Positions 52,986 to 62,801 of a stretch of 64,000 bases of DNA are shown here, one piece after another. Origin of the DNA: Paenibacillus amylolyticus (GTDB lineage Bacteria; Bacillota; Bacilli; Paenibacillales; Paenibacillaceae). Made by a program: the position numbers and the translations under genes. The DNA lies in contig NZ_RIAS01000003.1 of NCBI RefSeq assembly GCF_003719335.1, forward strand, positions 124,001-188,000, written 5' to 3'. Under the pieces are notes generated by a model, which worked only from the letters and a program-made list of their open reading frames with translations, did not search any database and was not told the DNA's origin. Every line of letters begins with the position of its first letter. The stretch's first letter is position 1.

Positions 52986-54419
52986 TTAATTGACCTTATC
53001 ACGGCGCGTTTTGTTCCGGCGCTCTTGACCTTGATAGGAAGAACGGCTGTTAGTTTGGCTATGCTCTGCTTTATCCCGTTTGGTAAACCATTCGGACTTT
53101 GGCTTACGCGCCGGATTGGTTTTGGATTTCCCCGGTTTATCCGCAGCAGCGCGATTAAATCCAGATCTACTATCAGCTGTTCTGGAACTTTGTTTCGTTC
53201 GTTTACCTTGACTCGTTTGATTCATTGGGGCAAAAACGGGCGTATTCGTCATCGGGTAAGGATGATCCTTCACTTCGGGAATCGATTTCTTGATGACTTT
53301 CTCGATATCTTTCAGGAAAGGAAGCTCATCCTTCTCACAGAACGAGATCGCCATCCCGCTTTTCCCAGCTCGGCCTGTCCGTCCAATGCGGTGAACATAA
53401 GTTTCAGGGATGTTCGGCAGATTGAAGTTGATGACATGAGTCAACTCTTCCACATCGATACCTCTCGCCGCAATGTCGGTTGCGACCAGCACACGAGTTG
53501 CACCACTTTTAAAATTGCTCAGCGCACGTTGCCGTTCATTCTGTGACTTGTTACCGTGAATGGCCTGCGCAGTCACGTTTATTTTGGCCAAATCTCGCGT
53601 AACCCGATCAGCTCCGCGTTTGGTCCGAGTGAATACCAGTGCAGTAGCAATGGATTTATCCTGCAAAATATGATTTAACATGTTCTGCTTCTTGCCTTGC
53701 TCCAGCAAATATACAGACTGTTGAATACGATCTACCGTTGAAGATACCGGGGTAATCTCCACTTTGACGGGGTTCACCAGCAGTGTTTGCACCATCTTCA
53801 CAATCTCTGGCGGCATGGTTGCTGAGAAGAATAAAGTCTGTTTTTTGTTTGGCATCTTGGCAATAATGCGTTTCACATCGTGGATAAAACCCATATCGAG
53901 CATGCGGTCAGCTTCATCCAGTACAAGAATTTCCACTTTGCTCAGATCAATCTGCTTCTGATTCACCAGATCCATCAAACGTCCAGGTGTAGCAATGATA
54001 ATGTCTGCTCCCTGTTGCAGTGCGCGCTCCTGCACTCTTTGAGATACGCCCCCCACAATCGCCACGGAGCGAATGTCGGTGTATCTGCTGTACATTTTAA
54101 CATTATCGGATATTTGAATGGCTAGCTCCCTTGTTGGGGACAAGATCAGTGAGCGAATCGCACGGACGGATTTTGCTTTTGGATCTGACTGTTTACCGGG
54201 AGTCCCTTGTTTCTGCTTGCTGCCTTGGCTCAGTAACTGGATAATGGGCACCGAAAATGCTGCTGTCTTACCTGTTCCCGTCTGCGCACAACCAAGTAAA
54301 TCTCTGCCCGCAAGCACGGCTGGTATGGATTGCTCCTGAATCGGAGTAGGTTTACTGTAATTTGCTTTTTTCAATCCTTCCAAAATCGGAGGGATAATGT
54401 TTAATTCCTGAAATGTCAT
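52986..54419 (-). CDS. DEAD-box RNA helicase (RhlE/CshA-like)
   Basis: 477 residues from ATG 54419 (AAGGAGAT). All core motifs are present: Q motif 'KPTPIQEQSIP', Walker A 'AQTGTGKT', 'PTRELAIQ', 'DEAD', 'SAT', 'TRTKRGAD', 'ATDIAARGIDV' and 'HRIGRTGRAG'. After residue 370 comes a basic, low-complexity tail rich in Ser, Arg, Lys and Asn, as in cold-shock helicases that unwind rRNA and mRNA. Its role is probably in ribosome assembly or RNA decay at low temperature. It has its own terminator. Confidence 0.94.
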   Translation of the reverse strand: MTFQELNIIPPILEGLKKANYSKPTPIQEQSIPAVLAGRDLLGCAQTGTGKTAAFSVPIIQLLSQGSKQKQGTPGKQSDPKAKSVRAIRSLILSPTRELAIQISDNVKMYSRYTDIRSVAIVGGVSQRVQERALQQGADIIIATPGRLMDLVNQKQIDLSKVEILVLDEADRMLDMGFIHDVKRIIAKMPNKKQTLFFSATMPPEIVKMVQTLLVNPVKVEITPVSSTVDRIQQSVYLLEQGKKQNMLNHILQDKSIATALVFTRTKRGADRVTRDLAKINVTAQAIHGNKSQNERQRALSNFKSGATRVLVATDIAARGIDVEELTHVINFNLPNIPETYVHRIGRTGRAGKSGMAISFCEKDELPFLKDIEKVIKKSIPEVKDHPYPMTNTPVFAPMNQTSQGKRTKQSSRTADSRSGFNRAAADKPGKSKTNPARKPKSEWFTKRDKAEHSQTNSRSSYQGQERRNKTRRDKVN

Positions 54420-54524
54420 GTTATCTCCTTCATCTACGCACATCTCTACATAAAACGAATCTTTATGTCACACGTAACGGTTAAGGATAACACTAAATCA
54501 CGATTCTGTATATCTTTTTGAACT

Positions 54525-55154
54525 TTATTTGATGATTAGTCCCATTAATCCGGCAAATGTTGCTGCTTGATGCGGCGCGATCGCACACCCGGCCAGATCC
54601 TCCAGCGTAAGAATAAGAGCATCAAATTCACTATCACTGAGGTCCAACCCTTTCATTGGTGTTCCGGTAAACGTGACCTGATCCAGTCTACATGCACCAT
54701 ATGCGATCTTTTGTAATTTTAAATAGGCAAAGTCCGCACCAATCAAGCTACACTCGGTGTACTCAACCTGTTTGAGATGGGCAAAACGAAAATTGCTATA
54801 GTCACATATACTCTGGCCGATGCTGACGTTCTGCCACCTGCTACCGGAAAAGTCCGTGCCGACCAGTTTACAATTGGCCCACTCCGTACGATGCATAAAC
54901 GTATTTTGCAGATTCACATTGGAAAAGTCACAGTGCTCGAACCGCACATCCGTAAATTCACAATGTTCAAGTGATGACTCCAGAATGGTTACATGCCGGA
55001 ACACCACGTTCTCGAATGATACTTTGCTCACCTCCAGCATGTCCAGTGTCATATGTTCAAACAGTCTGTCCTTGTATTCTGTTTTCGAATCCAAAGTATA
55101 GATCGGTTCAGATTCAAGCAACTGTTCGGTCAGCTTTGGTTTCTCTATTTTCAT
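54525..55154 (-). CDS. Pentapeptide-repeat protein
   Basis: 209 residues made mostly of degenerate pentapeptide repeats (A/C-D/N-L/F-x-x): 'LEHCEFTDVRFEHCDFSNVNLQNTFMHRTEWANCKLVGTDFSGS' and 'YSNFRFAHLKQVEYTECSLIGADFAYLKLQ'. Such sequences fold into a four-sided right-handed beta-helix. Some members mimic DNA and protect gyrase (Qnr, MfpA); this one is more like the general YjcF/ YxeA-type group of unknown role. Read with AGGAGG before the ATG. It lies 54 bp behind the methyltransferase gene on the same strand and may be co-transcribed with it. Confidence 0.88.
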   Translation of the reverse strand: MKIEKPKLTEQLLESEPIYTLDSKTEYKDRLFEHMTLDMLEVSKVSFENVVFRHVTILESSLEHCEFTDVRFEHCDFSNVNLQNTFMHRTEWANCKLVGTDFSGSRWQNVSIGQSICDYSNFRFAHLKQVEYTECSLIGADFAYLKLQKIAYGACRLDQVTFTGTPMKGLDLSDSEFDALILTLEDLAGCAIAPHQAATFAGLMGLIIK

Positions 55155-55208
55155 GCGATCCTCCTTTGATCTTGGTCGGGTTTATGCCAGCCTGGCTATT
55201 CTCGTTCG

Positions 55209-56018
55209 CTAACCTTTTACAGCCACAACTCGCATTCTGGCAATATCCAGATTCCACTGTCCTTCATGATAAAGCACCGGTTCTACTTGCTTTTCGACAA
55301 TCTCCATTATCATCTCCTGCTCCGCTGCTTCAATATCGTGGAACAGATACGATGCAAAGCTGCTGAGCCATGGACGGACTCCCTGTTTCAGCGGCCTCAT
55401 CGTGTCGGAATGTTGTATGAACATCACCCGGAATCCATGTTGCTCCAGTAAGGTTGAAAATTCTCCTACGGTAGGGTGATACCACGGATTACGTCCTTCC
55501 CATGTGTATCCTCGTGTGAGCAACTCGTCCCGAACCGCATGAAGAAGGATCGCCGTATTTCCACTTCCTGCAAACTCAGTAACAAGACGCCCTCCTTCCT
55601 TTAACGCCAATTGCACGGTTTTCACAACAGCAGTAGCATCCGCCATCCAATGGAATGCAGCATGAGAAAATACAGCGTCATAACGTTCATTCGTCCGATA
55701 TTCACAAGCATCCGCGATCTGAAAATCCAGTTCGGGATGTTTCTCCATAGCCTGTGCAATATTCTCTTTCGAAAAATCAATGCCTGTGGTGATCGCTCCG
55801 GTTGCCGCAATTTTAGCCGTCAGCACGCCATTCCCACATCCCAAATCCAGAATGCGTTCTCCGGGGGATGGCTGTAACATCGTTAGAAGAGGCATGGATT
55901 GTATGGGAAGCTTCGCTTGTAGAGCTTGGATCGCTGGAGTCGATTCATTTATTGAAAAAGTAGACTGTTTTCCAGCCAGTGAAGTATTCGTTGAAAAGGA
56001 TTGCCCTTCCGGTATCAT
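55209..56018 (-). CDS. Class I SAM-dependent methyltransferase
   Basis: 269 residues. Motif I is 'ERILDLGCGNGVLTAKIAATG', with 'TGIDFSKENIAQAMEKHPELDFQIADACEY' and 'YDAVFSHAAFHWM' following, the pattern of the trans-aconitate methyltransferase-like group that methylates small molecules. The C-terminal half adds a lid ('GYTWEGRNPWYHPTVGEF'). The substrate is unknown. AAGGAGAG precedes the ATG. The 940-bp gene-poor region lies directly upstream. Confidence 0.9.
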   Translation of the reverse strand: MIPEGQSFSTNTSLAGKQSTFSINESTPAIQALQAKLPIQSMPLLTMLQPSPGERILDLGCGNGVLTAKIAATGAITTGIDFSKENIAQAMEKHPELDFQIADACEYRTNERYDAVFSHAAFHWMADATAVVKTVQLALKEGGRLVTEFAGSGNTAILLHAVRDELLTRGYTWEGRNPWYHPTVGEFSTLLEQHGFRVMFIQHSDTMRPLKQGVRPWLSSFASYLFHDIEAAEQEMIMEIVEKQVEPVLYHEGQWNLDIARMRVVAVKG

Positions 56019-56962
56019 AACATCTCTCCTTCAGATTAGAGACATAAAGTGTCTATAATAGCTTAATTCAATCAGAGAAAGATGTCAATCTAATCTAACA
56101 ACTAAGGTCTTAACCACTAAGATTTAACAATCACGGTCTAACAATGGAGGTCTAATGTTTCTACCTCCTGCTAAACTAACCCTTAATAAACTCACATCTA
56201 GTAAACTAATTTCTAATAAACCACTTCTAATAAAATAATTCCTACTAATATTTAGCATGCACATAAAATCCGGATTGCATCATTTTCATATAAAATAAAA
56301 AGAAAGAAGTGCCCTACAGGTTACAGCTAACCTGCAAGACACCCCCAAATTCTATTCCAGGCACATCTCATCCCTATAATTAGCTCTCTATCCTTGGATG
56401 ATTGTATGTGGCATTAATTTATGAAAACAGTAGACCACTCCTGGCCAGTTAGAAATTTCTAACGATCACCAGAAACGCTATTTGGCTCGAATCAGGCAAT
56501 TCTAAATTCTAACGATCACCAGGAAGCTTATTTTATAATAAATCAGCATTTTATCCTGAAAAAGCGCGATTCTTATTCGAATAACGTCTGTGGTGATCGT
56601 TAGAAAAATTCAATCGCTAAAATGCCCCAAATAAGCTCTGTCATGATCGTTAGCGTTTGAAACCTCACTCAGTTCTCTTCCATACCTTTGATAAAGGTGC
56701 TCTACTTCAGAGACAGCATGTTTATATTCGGATGGCCCACTTCATTCTACTGCACCTCTAGAGCAATCCAAGTGCTGTTCAACCACACTTCAACGGCACT
56801 TCAGCTACAGTCGAGATGGACTTCAACGGCACTCAATTGCAATTCAAATGCAGTATAAATCAGTCCTATTACTTTTTTTCAGTATCCACGTTTCTCTGCT
56901 TATTGGGGCACCTCGTAACTCTATCTGCGATGTTATTTACGCATTCAATTACACCAATTCAA
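56019..56962. other. Long gene-free region with repeats
   Basis: No convincing gene on either strand. From 56100 to 56250 there are many short, imperfect AT-rich repeats with TCTAATAAAC-like units and GGTCTAA motifs. A fold-back array of four related 28-bp units lies at 56456-56656. ACTTCAACGGCACT occurs twice near 56790-56830. The region has the look of degenerate intergenic repeats rather than of a lost gene. Confidence 0.65.
56456..56656. repeat. Four-unit fold-back repeat array
   Basis: Units with consensus TCTAACGATCACCAG(G/A)AA-C(G)CT-TATTT occur at 56456-56483 and 56506-56533 on the plus strand and at 56580-56607 and 56628-56656 on the minus strand. Two forward and two reverse copies face each other, so single strands could fold with unit 1 on 4 and 2 on 3. 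Core shared by all: CTAACGATCA. Confidence 0.85.
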
Positions 56963-58066
56963 TTACACCATTACCGCTGTCTCTATCACTGCAACCGCTT
57001 CAGCGAATTCAGCTTGACCTTCATCCTTCTGCAACAGTGATGCAATATCACGTGCTAGTGCTTCTACGTTTTCTGGGCGAGTGGCCCAACTGGTACAGAA
57101 GCGAACTGCACTGCGGGAGTGGTCAACCTTTTCCCAAAATGTAAATGTGTAGTCTTCGCTCAATTGTGCCAGCAAGGAATCCGGCAGAATCGGGAACTGC
57201 TGATTCGTGGGAGAATCATACAAGAACTTCACACCATGTTGCTTAAGGGTATCATGAATTTTCAAAGCCATATCTACGGCATGACGGGAAATTTCCAGAT
57301 ACAGACCATCTTCAAACAATGTTTCAAACTGGATACCGAGCAATCTACCTTTGGCCAGCAGACCGCCTTTTTGCTTGATAATATAACGGAAATCCCGCTT
57401 CAACGCATCATTGAGAATAACAACCGCCTCACCCATCAATGCACCAATTTTGGTTCCGCCAATATAAAATACATCGCATAGTCGAGCAAGATCGGCCATC
57501 GTCATATCACAATCTTTGGATGCAAGAGCATAACCGAGACGTGCTCCATCCACAAAAAATGGAAGACCGCACGCCTTGCTTACCGCATACAGCGCTTCAA
57601 GTTCAGCTTTGCTATACATGGTGCCATACTCGGTCGGTTGGGATATGTATACCATGCCCGGTTGCACACTGTGCTCTGGTGACGATTCCTGCGCATGTGC
57701 ATCATAGACAGCTTTTACTTGCGCAGCCGTGATTTTGCCATCCAGACTCGGAACCGTCAGCACCTTGTGTCCTGTCGCCTCAATCGCACCTGTCTCATGA
57801 ACAGCAATATGGCCGGATACCGCTGCAATGACGCCTTGATGTGGACGAAGAATAGATGCAATTACCGTTGTGTTGGTCTGTGTACCTCCAACGAGAAAAT
57901 GTACATCTGCCTCTTCATTGCCACAGACATCCCGAATCAGCATACGTGCGCGCTCACAATGATCATCTGTGCCATAACCACTCGTTTGCTCCATATTGGT
58001 TTCCATTAATCGCTGCAAAATGCGTTCGTGCGCACCTTCGTTATAATCACATTCAAATCGTATCAT
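56963..58066 (-). CDS. Low-specificity threonine aldolase-type PLP lyase
   Basis: 367 residues, fold-type I PLP enzyme of the beta-eliminating lyase family: 'YGTDDHCERARMLIRDVCGNEEADVHFLVGGTQTN' at the front, 'FVDGARLGYAL' with the PLP Asp, and the Schiff-base Lys in 'VFYIGGTKIGALMGEAV'. Threonine aldolases split L-threonine (or allo-threonine) into glycine and acetaldehyde. It starts within the stop of the MarR gene (ATGA overlap) and has a GGAG site, so its level follows that regulator. Confidence 0.92.
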   Translation of the reverse strand: MIRFECDYNEGAHERILQRLMETNMEQTSGYGTDDHCERARMLIRDVCGNEEADVHFLVGGTQTNTTVIASILRPHQGVIAAVSGHIAVHETGAIEATGHKVLTVPSLDGKITAAQVKAVYDAHAQESSPEHSVQPGMVYISQPTEYGTMYSKAELEALYAVSKACGLPFFVDGARLGYALASKDCDMTMADLARLCDVFYIGGTKIGALMGEAVVILNDALKRDFRYIIKQKGGLLAKGRLLGIQFETLFEDGLYLEISRHAVDMALKIHDTLKQHGVKFLYDSPTNQQFPILPDSLLAQLSEDYTFTFWEKVDHSRSAVRFCTSWATRPENVEALARDIASLLQKDEGQAEFAEAVAVIETAVMV

Positions 58067-58524
58067 CGTGCTCTCTCTCCTGCCTTCTTGTTCAGCTTCT
58101 CTTGGATGTTCATCATAGAGGCATATACCTCTTGAATCTCTTCTTCATTCAGGTTTTGCATTAATTTCATAATCTGCTGATCGGATCGGTCATTCAGCTC
58201 ATTAAACAACACTTGCCCTTTTTCCGTCAGGCGAATGAGGCTAACCCGGCTGTCCTCTGTGGAATCCACCTTAATAAGCAGCCCTTCCTTTGTCAGCTTG
58301 TTCACGATCCGGCTCATATAGCTGCGATCAATGGTGAGTGTATCGACCAGGTTGTTCGCAATGCTTTCCCCACGCATGCCAATCTCAATAATGACCCGGA
58401 CTTCGGCAAAAGAATATCCCGTCCCGAGAATATGCTTATCAAGCACCCCGAGAATATTAGTATAAAAACGGTTAAACCGCCGCATGTCTGCGAGAACTTC
58501 CGGTTGAATATGTTGAGAGTTCAT
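58063..58524 (-). CDS. MarR-family transcriptional regulator
   Basis: 153 residues with a winged helix in the middle: 'SFAEVRVIIEIGMRGESIANNLVDTLTIDRSYMSRIVNKLTKEGLLIKVDSTEDSRVSLIRLTEKGQ', the usual MarR recognition helix and wing. The C-terminal helix forms the dimer. It is the first gene of an operon with the threonine aldolase, and its promoter holds two near-identical palindromes, so it most likely controls itself and the aldolase. ATG 58524 or GTG 58527 follow AGGGAGG. Confidence 0.9.
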   Translation of the reverse strand: MNSQHIQPEVLADMRRFNRFYTNILGVLDKHILGTGYSFAEVRVIIEIGMRGESIANNLVDTLTIDRSYMSRIVNKLTKEGLLIKVDSTEDSRVSLIRLTEKGQVLFNELNDRSDQQIMKLMQNLNEEEIQEVYASMMNIQEKLNKKAGERAR

Positions 58525-58542
58525 CACGAAACCTCCCTTTTA

Positions 58543-58557
58543 GTGGACATTGTCAAC
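58543..58557. promoter_or_regulatory. MarR operator 1
   Basis: GTGGACATTGTCAAC: imperfect palindrome (GT-GACA / TGTC-AC), 16 bp before the marR start. Confidence 0.65.
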
Positions 58558-58575
58558 ATTATATTAATCAGGATT

Positions 58576-58590
58576 GTGGACACTGTCAAC
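58576..58590. promoter_or_regulatory. MarR operator 2
   Basis: GTGGACACTGTCAAC, differing from operator 1 at one base and placed exactly 33 bp further, about three helical turns, so both lie on the same face of the DNA. Confidence 0.65.
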
Positions 58591-58639
58591 AATATTCTTC
58601 CATATCAACATCTCCAGACATCGAATATATAAAAAAACA

Positions 58640-58663
58640 CAAAAAAGCCGCGCATTGCGCGGC
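58640..58663 (-). terminator. Terminator of the ABC exporter gene
   Basis: GCCGCGC/GCGCGGC stem with a short loop; the minus strand continues into TTTTTT. Confidence 0.9.
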
Positions 58664-58702
58664 AACTTTAATGAATTTTAAAGAACTTGGTGAAATACCT
58701 GC

Positions 58703-60421
58703 CTACGAGTGATTGTGTTGAACTTGATGCAGGCGGCTGTAGATACCTCCGGCAGCAACCAGCTCTTCGTGATTGCCTTGTTCAGCGATGCCTTCGGTGT
58801 TCACCACGATAATGCGGTCTGCATTCTTGATAGTGGTCAGTCGGTGAGCAATCACCAGCGTTGTTCTGCCTACCGACAATTCGGCAAGAGATTGCTGAAT
58901 GAGTGCTTCCGTTTCCGTATCCAGGGCAGATGTCGCTTCATCCAAAATAAGAATGGGCGGATTTTTGAGGAACATGCGGGCGATGGACAAACGTTGTTTT
59001 TGCCCTCCAGACAGCTTTACTCCTCGTTCTCCAATAATTGTGTCCATGCCGTCCGGCAAGCTTAGAATCAGTTCTTCCAGTGAAGCACGGCGAGCCGCTT
59101 CCCAGATCTGATCCTCGGTTGCGGTCAGATCGCCATATGCAATATTTTCCTTGATCGTACCCGAGAACAGAAATACATCCTGCTGTACGATCCCGATCTG
59201 TTTGCGCAAGGATTGCAGCTTAATGTCTCGAATATCCATCCCATCCACCGTAATTCGGCCTTCTTCTACCTCATAAAAGCGTGGAAGCAAGCTACAGATC
59301 GTCGTTTTCCCTGCGCCTGAAGGGCCGACAAAAGCAATCGTTTCCCCTGGACGAACCGACAAGCTAATCTGATTCAAGATGCGCCGGCTGGGCTCATAAC
59401 CAAACGACACATTTTCGAAGCGGATATCTCCCTTCACCTCATGCAGCTCAACCGCCTCTTTGCGATCCGCAATCTCAGGCTCCGTGTCAATGATCTCCAG
59501 ATAACGTTTGAACCCTGCAATACCCTTCGGGTAACTCTCAATTACGGCATTAATCTTCTCAATCGGGCGGAAGAAAATATTCGACAATAGCAGGAACGCC
59601 ATGAAATCGCCCATGTTGATTCGGCCATCGATGTAAAACCACGCGCCGCTGATCATGACAAAAACGGTCACCAGACGCATCATCATATAACTCACCGAGA
59701 TGCTTTTTGCCATCGTTTTGTAAGCAAGTAGTTTGGTTAGACGGAAATTGGCGTTATCTACAGCAAACAGCTTTTTCTCATGCTCTTCATTGGCAAAAGA
59801 TTGAACGACACGCATCCCGCCTACGTTGTCTTCAATACGTGCATTAAAGTTACCCACGTCACCGAAGAGTCTCCGGTACGTTTTGGTCATCCGACCGCCA
59901 AATACAATGATCACCCACGCCATAATCGGAATGATGATAAATGTCAGCAGAGCCAGCTCCAGATTGATATTGGCCATCAGCCAGAATGAGCCGATCAGTG
60001 TCATTACAGCGATGAACACATCCTCTGGTCCGTGGTGAGCCACTTCACCAATATCATTAAGGTCATTCGTCAGATGACCGATCAAATGCCCCGTTTTACG
60101 ATTATCAAAGAACCGGAAAGAAAGCTTCTGCAGGTGGGCGAACATTTTTTCCCGCATATTCGTTTCAATGTTAATCCCAAGCATATGTCCCCAGTATGTA
60201 ACGACATAGTTTAACACCGTATTCAATGCATAGATCGATAACAGCACGATACAGGCCAGTAAAATCAGCGGCCAGTCCTGTCCTGGCAGCAGTTCATTGA
60301 TGAACTTACTTACGGCGAGAGGAAATGCCAGCTCTAACAATCCCGCAAATACAGCACAGCCAAAATCGATTAAAAACAGTTTTTTATACGGTCGGTAATA
60401 CGAAAAAAAGCGACGAAGCAT
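58703..60421 (-). CDS. ABC exporter, fused membrane and ATPase domains
   Basis: 572 residues, a half-transporter that works as a homo- or heterodimer. Six transmembrane helices (1-310) contain the coupling segment 'FFDNRKTGHLIGHLTNDLNDIGE'. The ATPase domain has Walker A 'GPSGAGKTT', Q-loop 'IGIVQQDVFLFSG', signature 'LSGGQKQR', Walker B 'ILILDEATSALD' and the switch 'IAHRLTTI'. It resembles the lipid/multidrug exporters of the MsbA/BmrA/YknU type. No substrate is indicated; no partner gene adjoins it. Confidence 0.93.
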   Translation of the reverse strand: MLRRFFSYYRPYKKLFLIDFGCAVFAGLLELAFPLAVSKFINELLPGQDWPLILLACIVLLSIYALNTVLNYVVTYWGHMLGINIETNMREKMFAHLQKLSFRFFDNRKTGHLIGHLTNDLNDIGEVAHHGPEDVFIAVMTLIGSFWLMANINLELALLTFIIIPIMAWVIIVFGGRMTKTYRRLFGDVGNFNARIEDNVGGMRVVQSFANEEHEKKLFAVDNANFRLTKLLAYKTMAKSISVSYMMMRLVTVFVMISGAWFYIDGRINMGDFMAFLLLSNIFFRPIEKINAVIESYPKGIAGFKRYLEIIDTEPEIADRKEAVELHEVKGDIRFENVSFGYEPSRRILNQISLSVRPGETIAFVGPSGAGKTTICSLLPRFYEVEEGRITVDGMDIRDIKLQSLRKQIGIVQQDVFLFSGTIKENIAYGDLTATEDQIWEAARRASLEELILSLPDGMDTIIGERGVKLSGGQKQRLSIARMFLKNPPILILDEATSALDTETEALIQQSLAELSVGRTTLVIAHRLTTIKNADRIIVVNTEGIAEQGNHEELVAAGGIYSRLHQVQHNHS

Positions 60422-60525
60422 TTCGATTCACACTCACTCTCCACATTCATATTCGATTTGTACAGTGTATACCATTCTATACAGTCTTCCAAAACATGTA
60501 AACCTATTCTCGTTGATCTATAGCT

Positions 60526-60560
60526 AAAAAGCCTTCTCCATATCATAGAGAAGACTTTTT
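60526..60560. terminator. Terminator of the second serine hydrolase gene
   Basis: AAAAAG-CTTCTC and GAGAAG-CTTTTT arms with one mismatch and an 8-nt loop, about 70 bp behind the stop at 60632 on the minus strand. Confidence 0.85.
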
Positions 60561-60631
60561 GCATGTTCATTCTGCAAATACGTGCGAATACGATCAAACG
60601 AGAAATATGATTGAATGATGAACTTTACTTT

Positions 60632-62764
60632 CTATTTTTTTAATGAAACTTCAAATCGAGAACCTGCCTCACCCGCAAACGCAATACGCCCGTTTTCGGG
60701 TAGGACAACCTCGTTATTGCCACTAATTACCGTGTGATTTATACAAACACCCGCCTGGTCAAATACTGCAACAGCCCCTTTTGCAGGCATCTTCACGGTC
60801 ATGATCTTACCTTTGGCTGCTGCGGGTACCGAGAACCATCGGGCATTAGCATTCGGCTGAATCGTTATCTTGGATTGCTTGCCTGCATAAAGTGCTTGAA
60901 CAATCTCTTCACTTGCATATTCATAGCCTGTAAAATGAACATACTCTATACCATTTTTCCTGGAAAAGTAGATATCCCTCGCATCCCTGCCAGCCATGCC
61001 GGGAATCTGGAGTTGGTTCACTGCATGGTCGGCTCCAACCATTTTGTGGTTGATCATATAACCGGGAACGCCATTCACTGTATCCAATGGAATGATGGAT
61101 GAAGCATGAAGATATGCCGTGGAGCTATATTTTTCATTCATCAAATAATACCTCTGCCCATCACGCTGATCCCATGCCGCCTGAATATCCTTAGGCAATT
61201 CATTGTTCTCCAGCTTTTGTGCCGTATATTCCGAGAAAGCAAGTTGTCCTAACCCAGGTACGGACAGATAGGATCGAGACCACAAGTAGACATGACCGTT
61301 TGACTCTTCAACAAACTTCAATTTTTCTGTGCCTTCCTTATTTACAAATGTTCCATCCGACGTATAGATGTATTGATCCGAAGGACTATTCGGAACCATT
61401 TGGGGAGTAATCAACAGTTCTCCAGCAGTGTTCACATCCACTTTCAATACGGTATTATTTCCTCCATAAAATCCTGCATACGCAGACATCTCTTTCGACA
61501 TATCCGCCTTTACAGGTAAGCCAAACGATTTCTCAGGCTTGCGTTCTTGAATGATATCTTTGGCTTCGAGTGCGCTAAGTAACAGTTCGCTCGCTATCAA
61601 TTGATCAATTGCACTCGATCCTCCTGAAGAAGTAACGGCTGCAGCCAGATTATGCTCTGGAAGTACGACCAGGGATGAATGATACGATATGGTATCCCCA
61701 CCTTTCGTGACCGCCTTAATACCGTAGTCACTGAATGGGAACAAGTCCACACTATCCCACCCTAATCCGTAAGAAATGGAAGAATCACTCTCTTCTGGCC
61801 ACATGCCTCGTTGGTACTCCTTTTGTTCCATGGCTTTTACCGACTTCTCGGAAAGAATACCTTCAACCTCACCTGTGAAGATTTGTGAAAATTTCACAAG
61901 ATCCTTAGCGGTGGAATACATGCCTCCGGTAGCGATGATATTATAATTCTCTTGAGGGAGCTGCACCTTAGACAAAGGAGAATAAATAGCCGCCATTTCT
62001 GCCGTGTTAACCACATCCTGCGGTGTTTTGGTGTGCTCCATGTTCAGAGGTTCTGTAAAATATTTGTGTATATATGCCGTAAAGCTCAACCCACTGACTC
62101 TCTCAACCAGATGTTCAGCTAATGTAAATGCATCGTTAGAATATACTGAATACGAACCTGGTTCTGCCTTTAGATTCTGCGTTGCGAGTTGATCCAAGAA
62201 AGTATCATGTGAGAGCGTATCATTATCCCCGTACAATGTTGCATTGTGACTTGAAGTGCCTAGAAGACCCGCCGAATGATTCAACAGCATACGTGGTGTA
62301 ATCTGTTTATACCGCTGATCTTTCATCTTAAATTCTGGAATATAACTCGTCACTGGTTGATCCAGATTTACCTTGCCTTCATCAACAAGCTTCATCACAG
62401 ATGCTGTAAGAAACATTTTACTAGTCGACCCTATGCCATAAACGGTATTGGATGAGAGTGGAACTTCCCCTTTTGAGTCATTTTTACCTGTCTGCCCGGA
62501 AACAACAATCTCTCCTTGATCCATAAGTGCATATTGCACACTGGTTACCCCGTATGTTTCAGTAAGTAGGCTAGCCTTCTCCATCACTGTTTTCTTGGTG
62601 GTTCCATACATCAGGTCATTGCTTTTAGTGACAGATGGTGCAGCCATAACAGTCCATGGTGTTAACATGATTATCACCAGACTCAAGGCAGCAATTGAAG
62701 TCCGTCTCTTGACTATTGTTTTGATCATGCCCTTGTTGATGTTCTTTATATCTTGGGTTATCAT
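60632..62764 (-). CDS. Secreted serine hydrolase, class C beta-lactamase/PBP type (paralog 2)
   Basis: 710 residues, same architecture as the protein at 23274-25325: N-terminal signal anchor (about 22-42), beta-lactamase domain with S-T-S-K at residues 113-116, 'YSN', and '[10 protein letters not shown]', and a 300-residue beta-rich C-terminal half. The two share long blocks such as '[11 protein letters not shown]' against 'MLMNHSSGLYG', so they are ancient duplicates. A role as D-peptidase or esterase outside the cell is likely. It lies 37 bp behind a membrane-anchored esterase gene on the same strand and is probably co-expressed. AGGAGG precedes the ATG. Confidence 0.88.
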   Translation of the reverse strand: MITQDIKNINKGMIKTIVKRRTSIAALSLVIIMLTPWTVMAAPSVTKSNDLMYGTTKKTVMEKASLLTETYGVTSVQYALMDQGEIVVSGQTGKNDSKGEVPLSSNTVYGIGSTSKMFLTASVMKLVDEGKVNLDQPVTSYIPEFKMKDQRYKQITPRMLLNHSAGLLGTSSHNATLYGDNDTLSHDTFLDQLATQNLKAEPGSYSVYSNDAFTLAEHLVERVSGLSFTAYIHKYFTEPLNMEHTKTPQDVVNTAEMAAIYSPLSKVQLPQENYNIIATGGMYSTAKDLVKFSQIFTGEVEGILSEKSVKAMEQKEYQRGMWPEESDSSISYGLGWDSVDLFPFSDYGIKAVTKGGDTISYHSSLVVLPEHNLAAAVTSSGGSSAIDQLIASELLLSALEAKDIIQERKPEKSFGLPVKADMSKEMSAYAGFYGGNNTVLKVDVNTAGELLITPQMVPNSPSDQYIYTSDGTFVNKEGTEKLKFVEESNGHVYLWSRSYLSVPGLGQLAFSEYTAQKLENNELPKDIQAAWDQRDGQRYYLMNEKYSSTAYLHASSIIPLDTVNGVPGYMINHKMVGADHAVNQLQIPGMAGRDARDIYFSRKNGIEYVHFTGYEYASEEIVQALYAGKQSKITIQPNANARWFSVPAAAKGKIMTVKMPAKGAVAVFDQAGVCINHTVISGNNEVVLPENGRIAFAGEAGSRFEVSLKK

Positions 62765-62801
62765 TCACATCTCCTCCTGATCTATCATCAGACAGCCTTC
62801 G

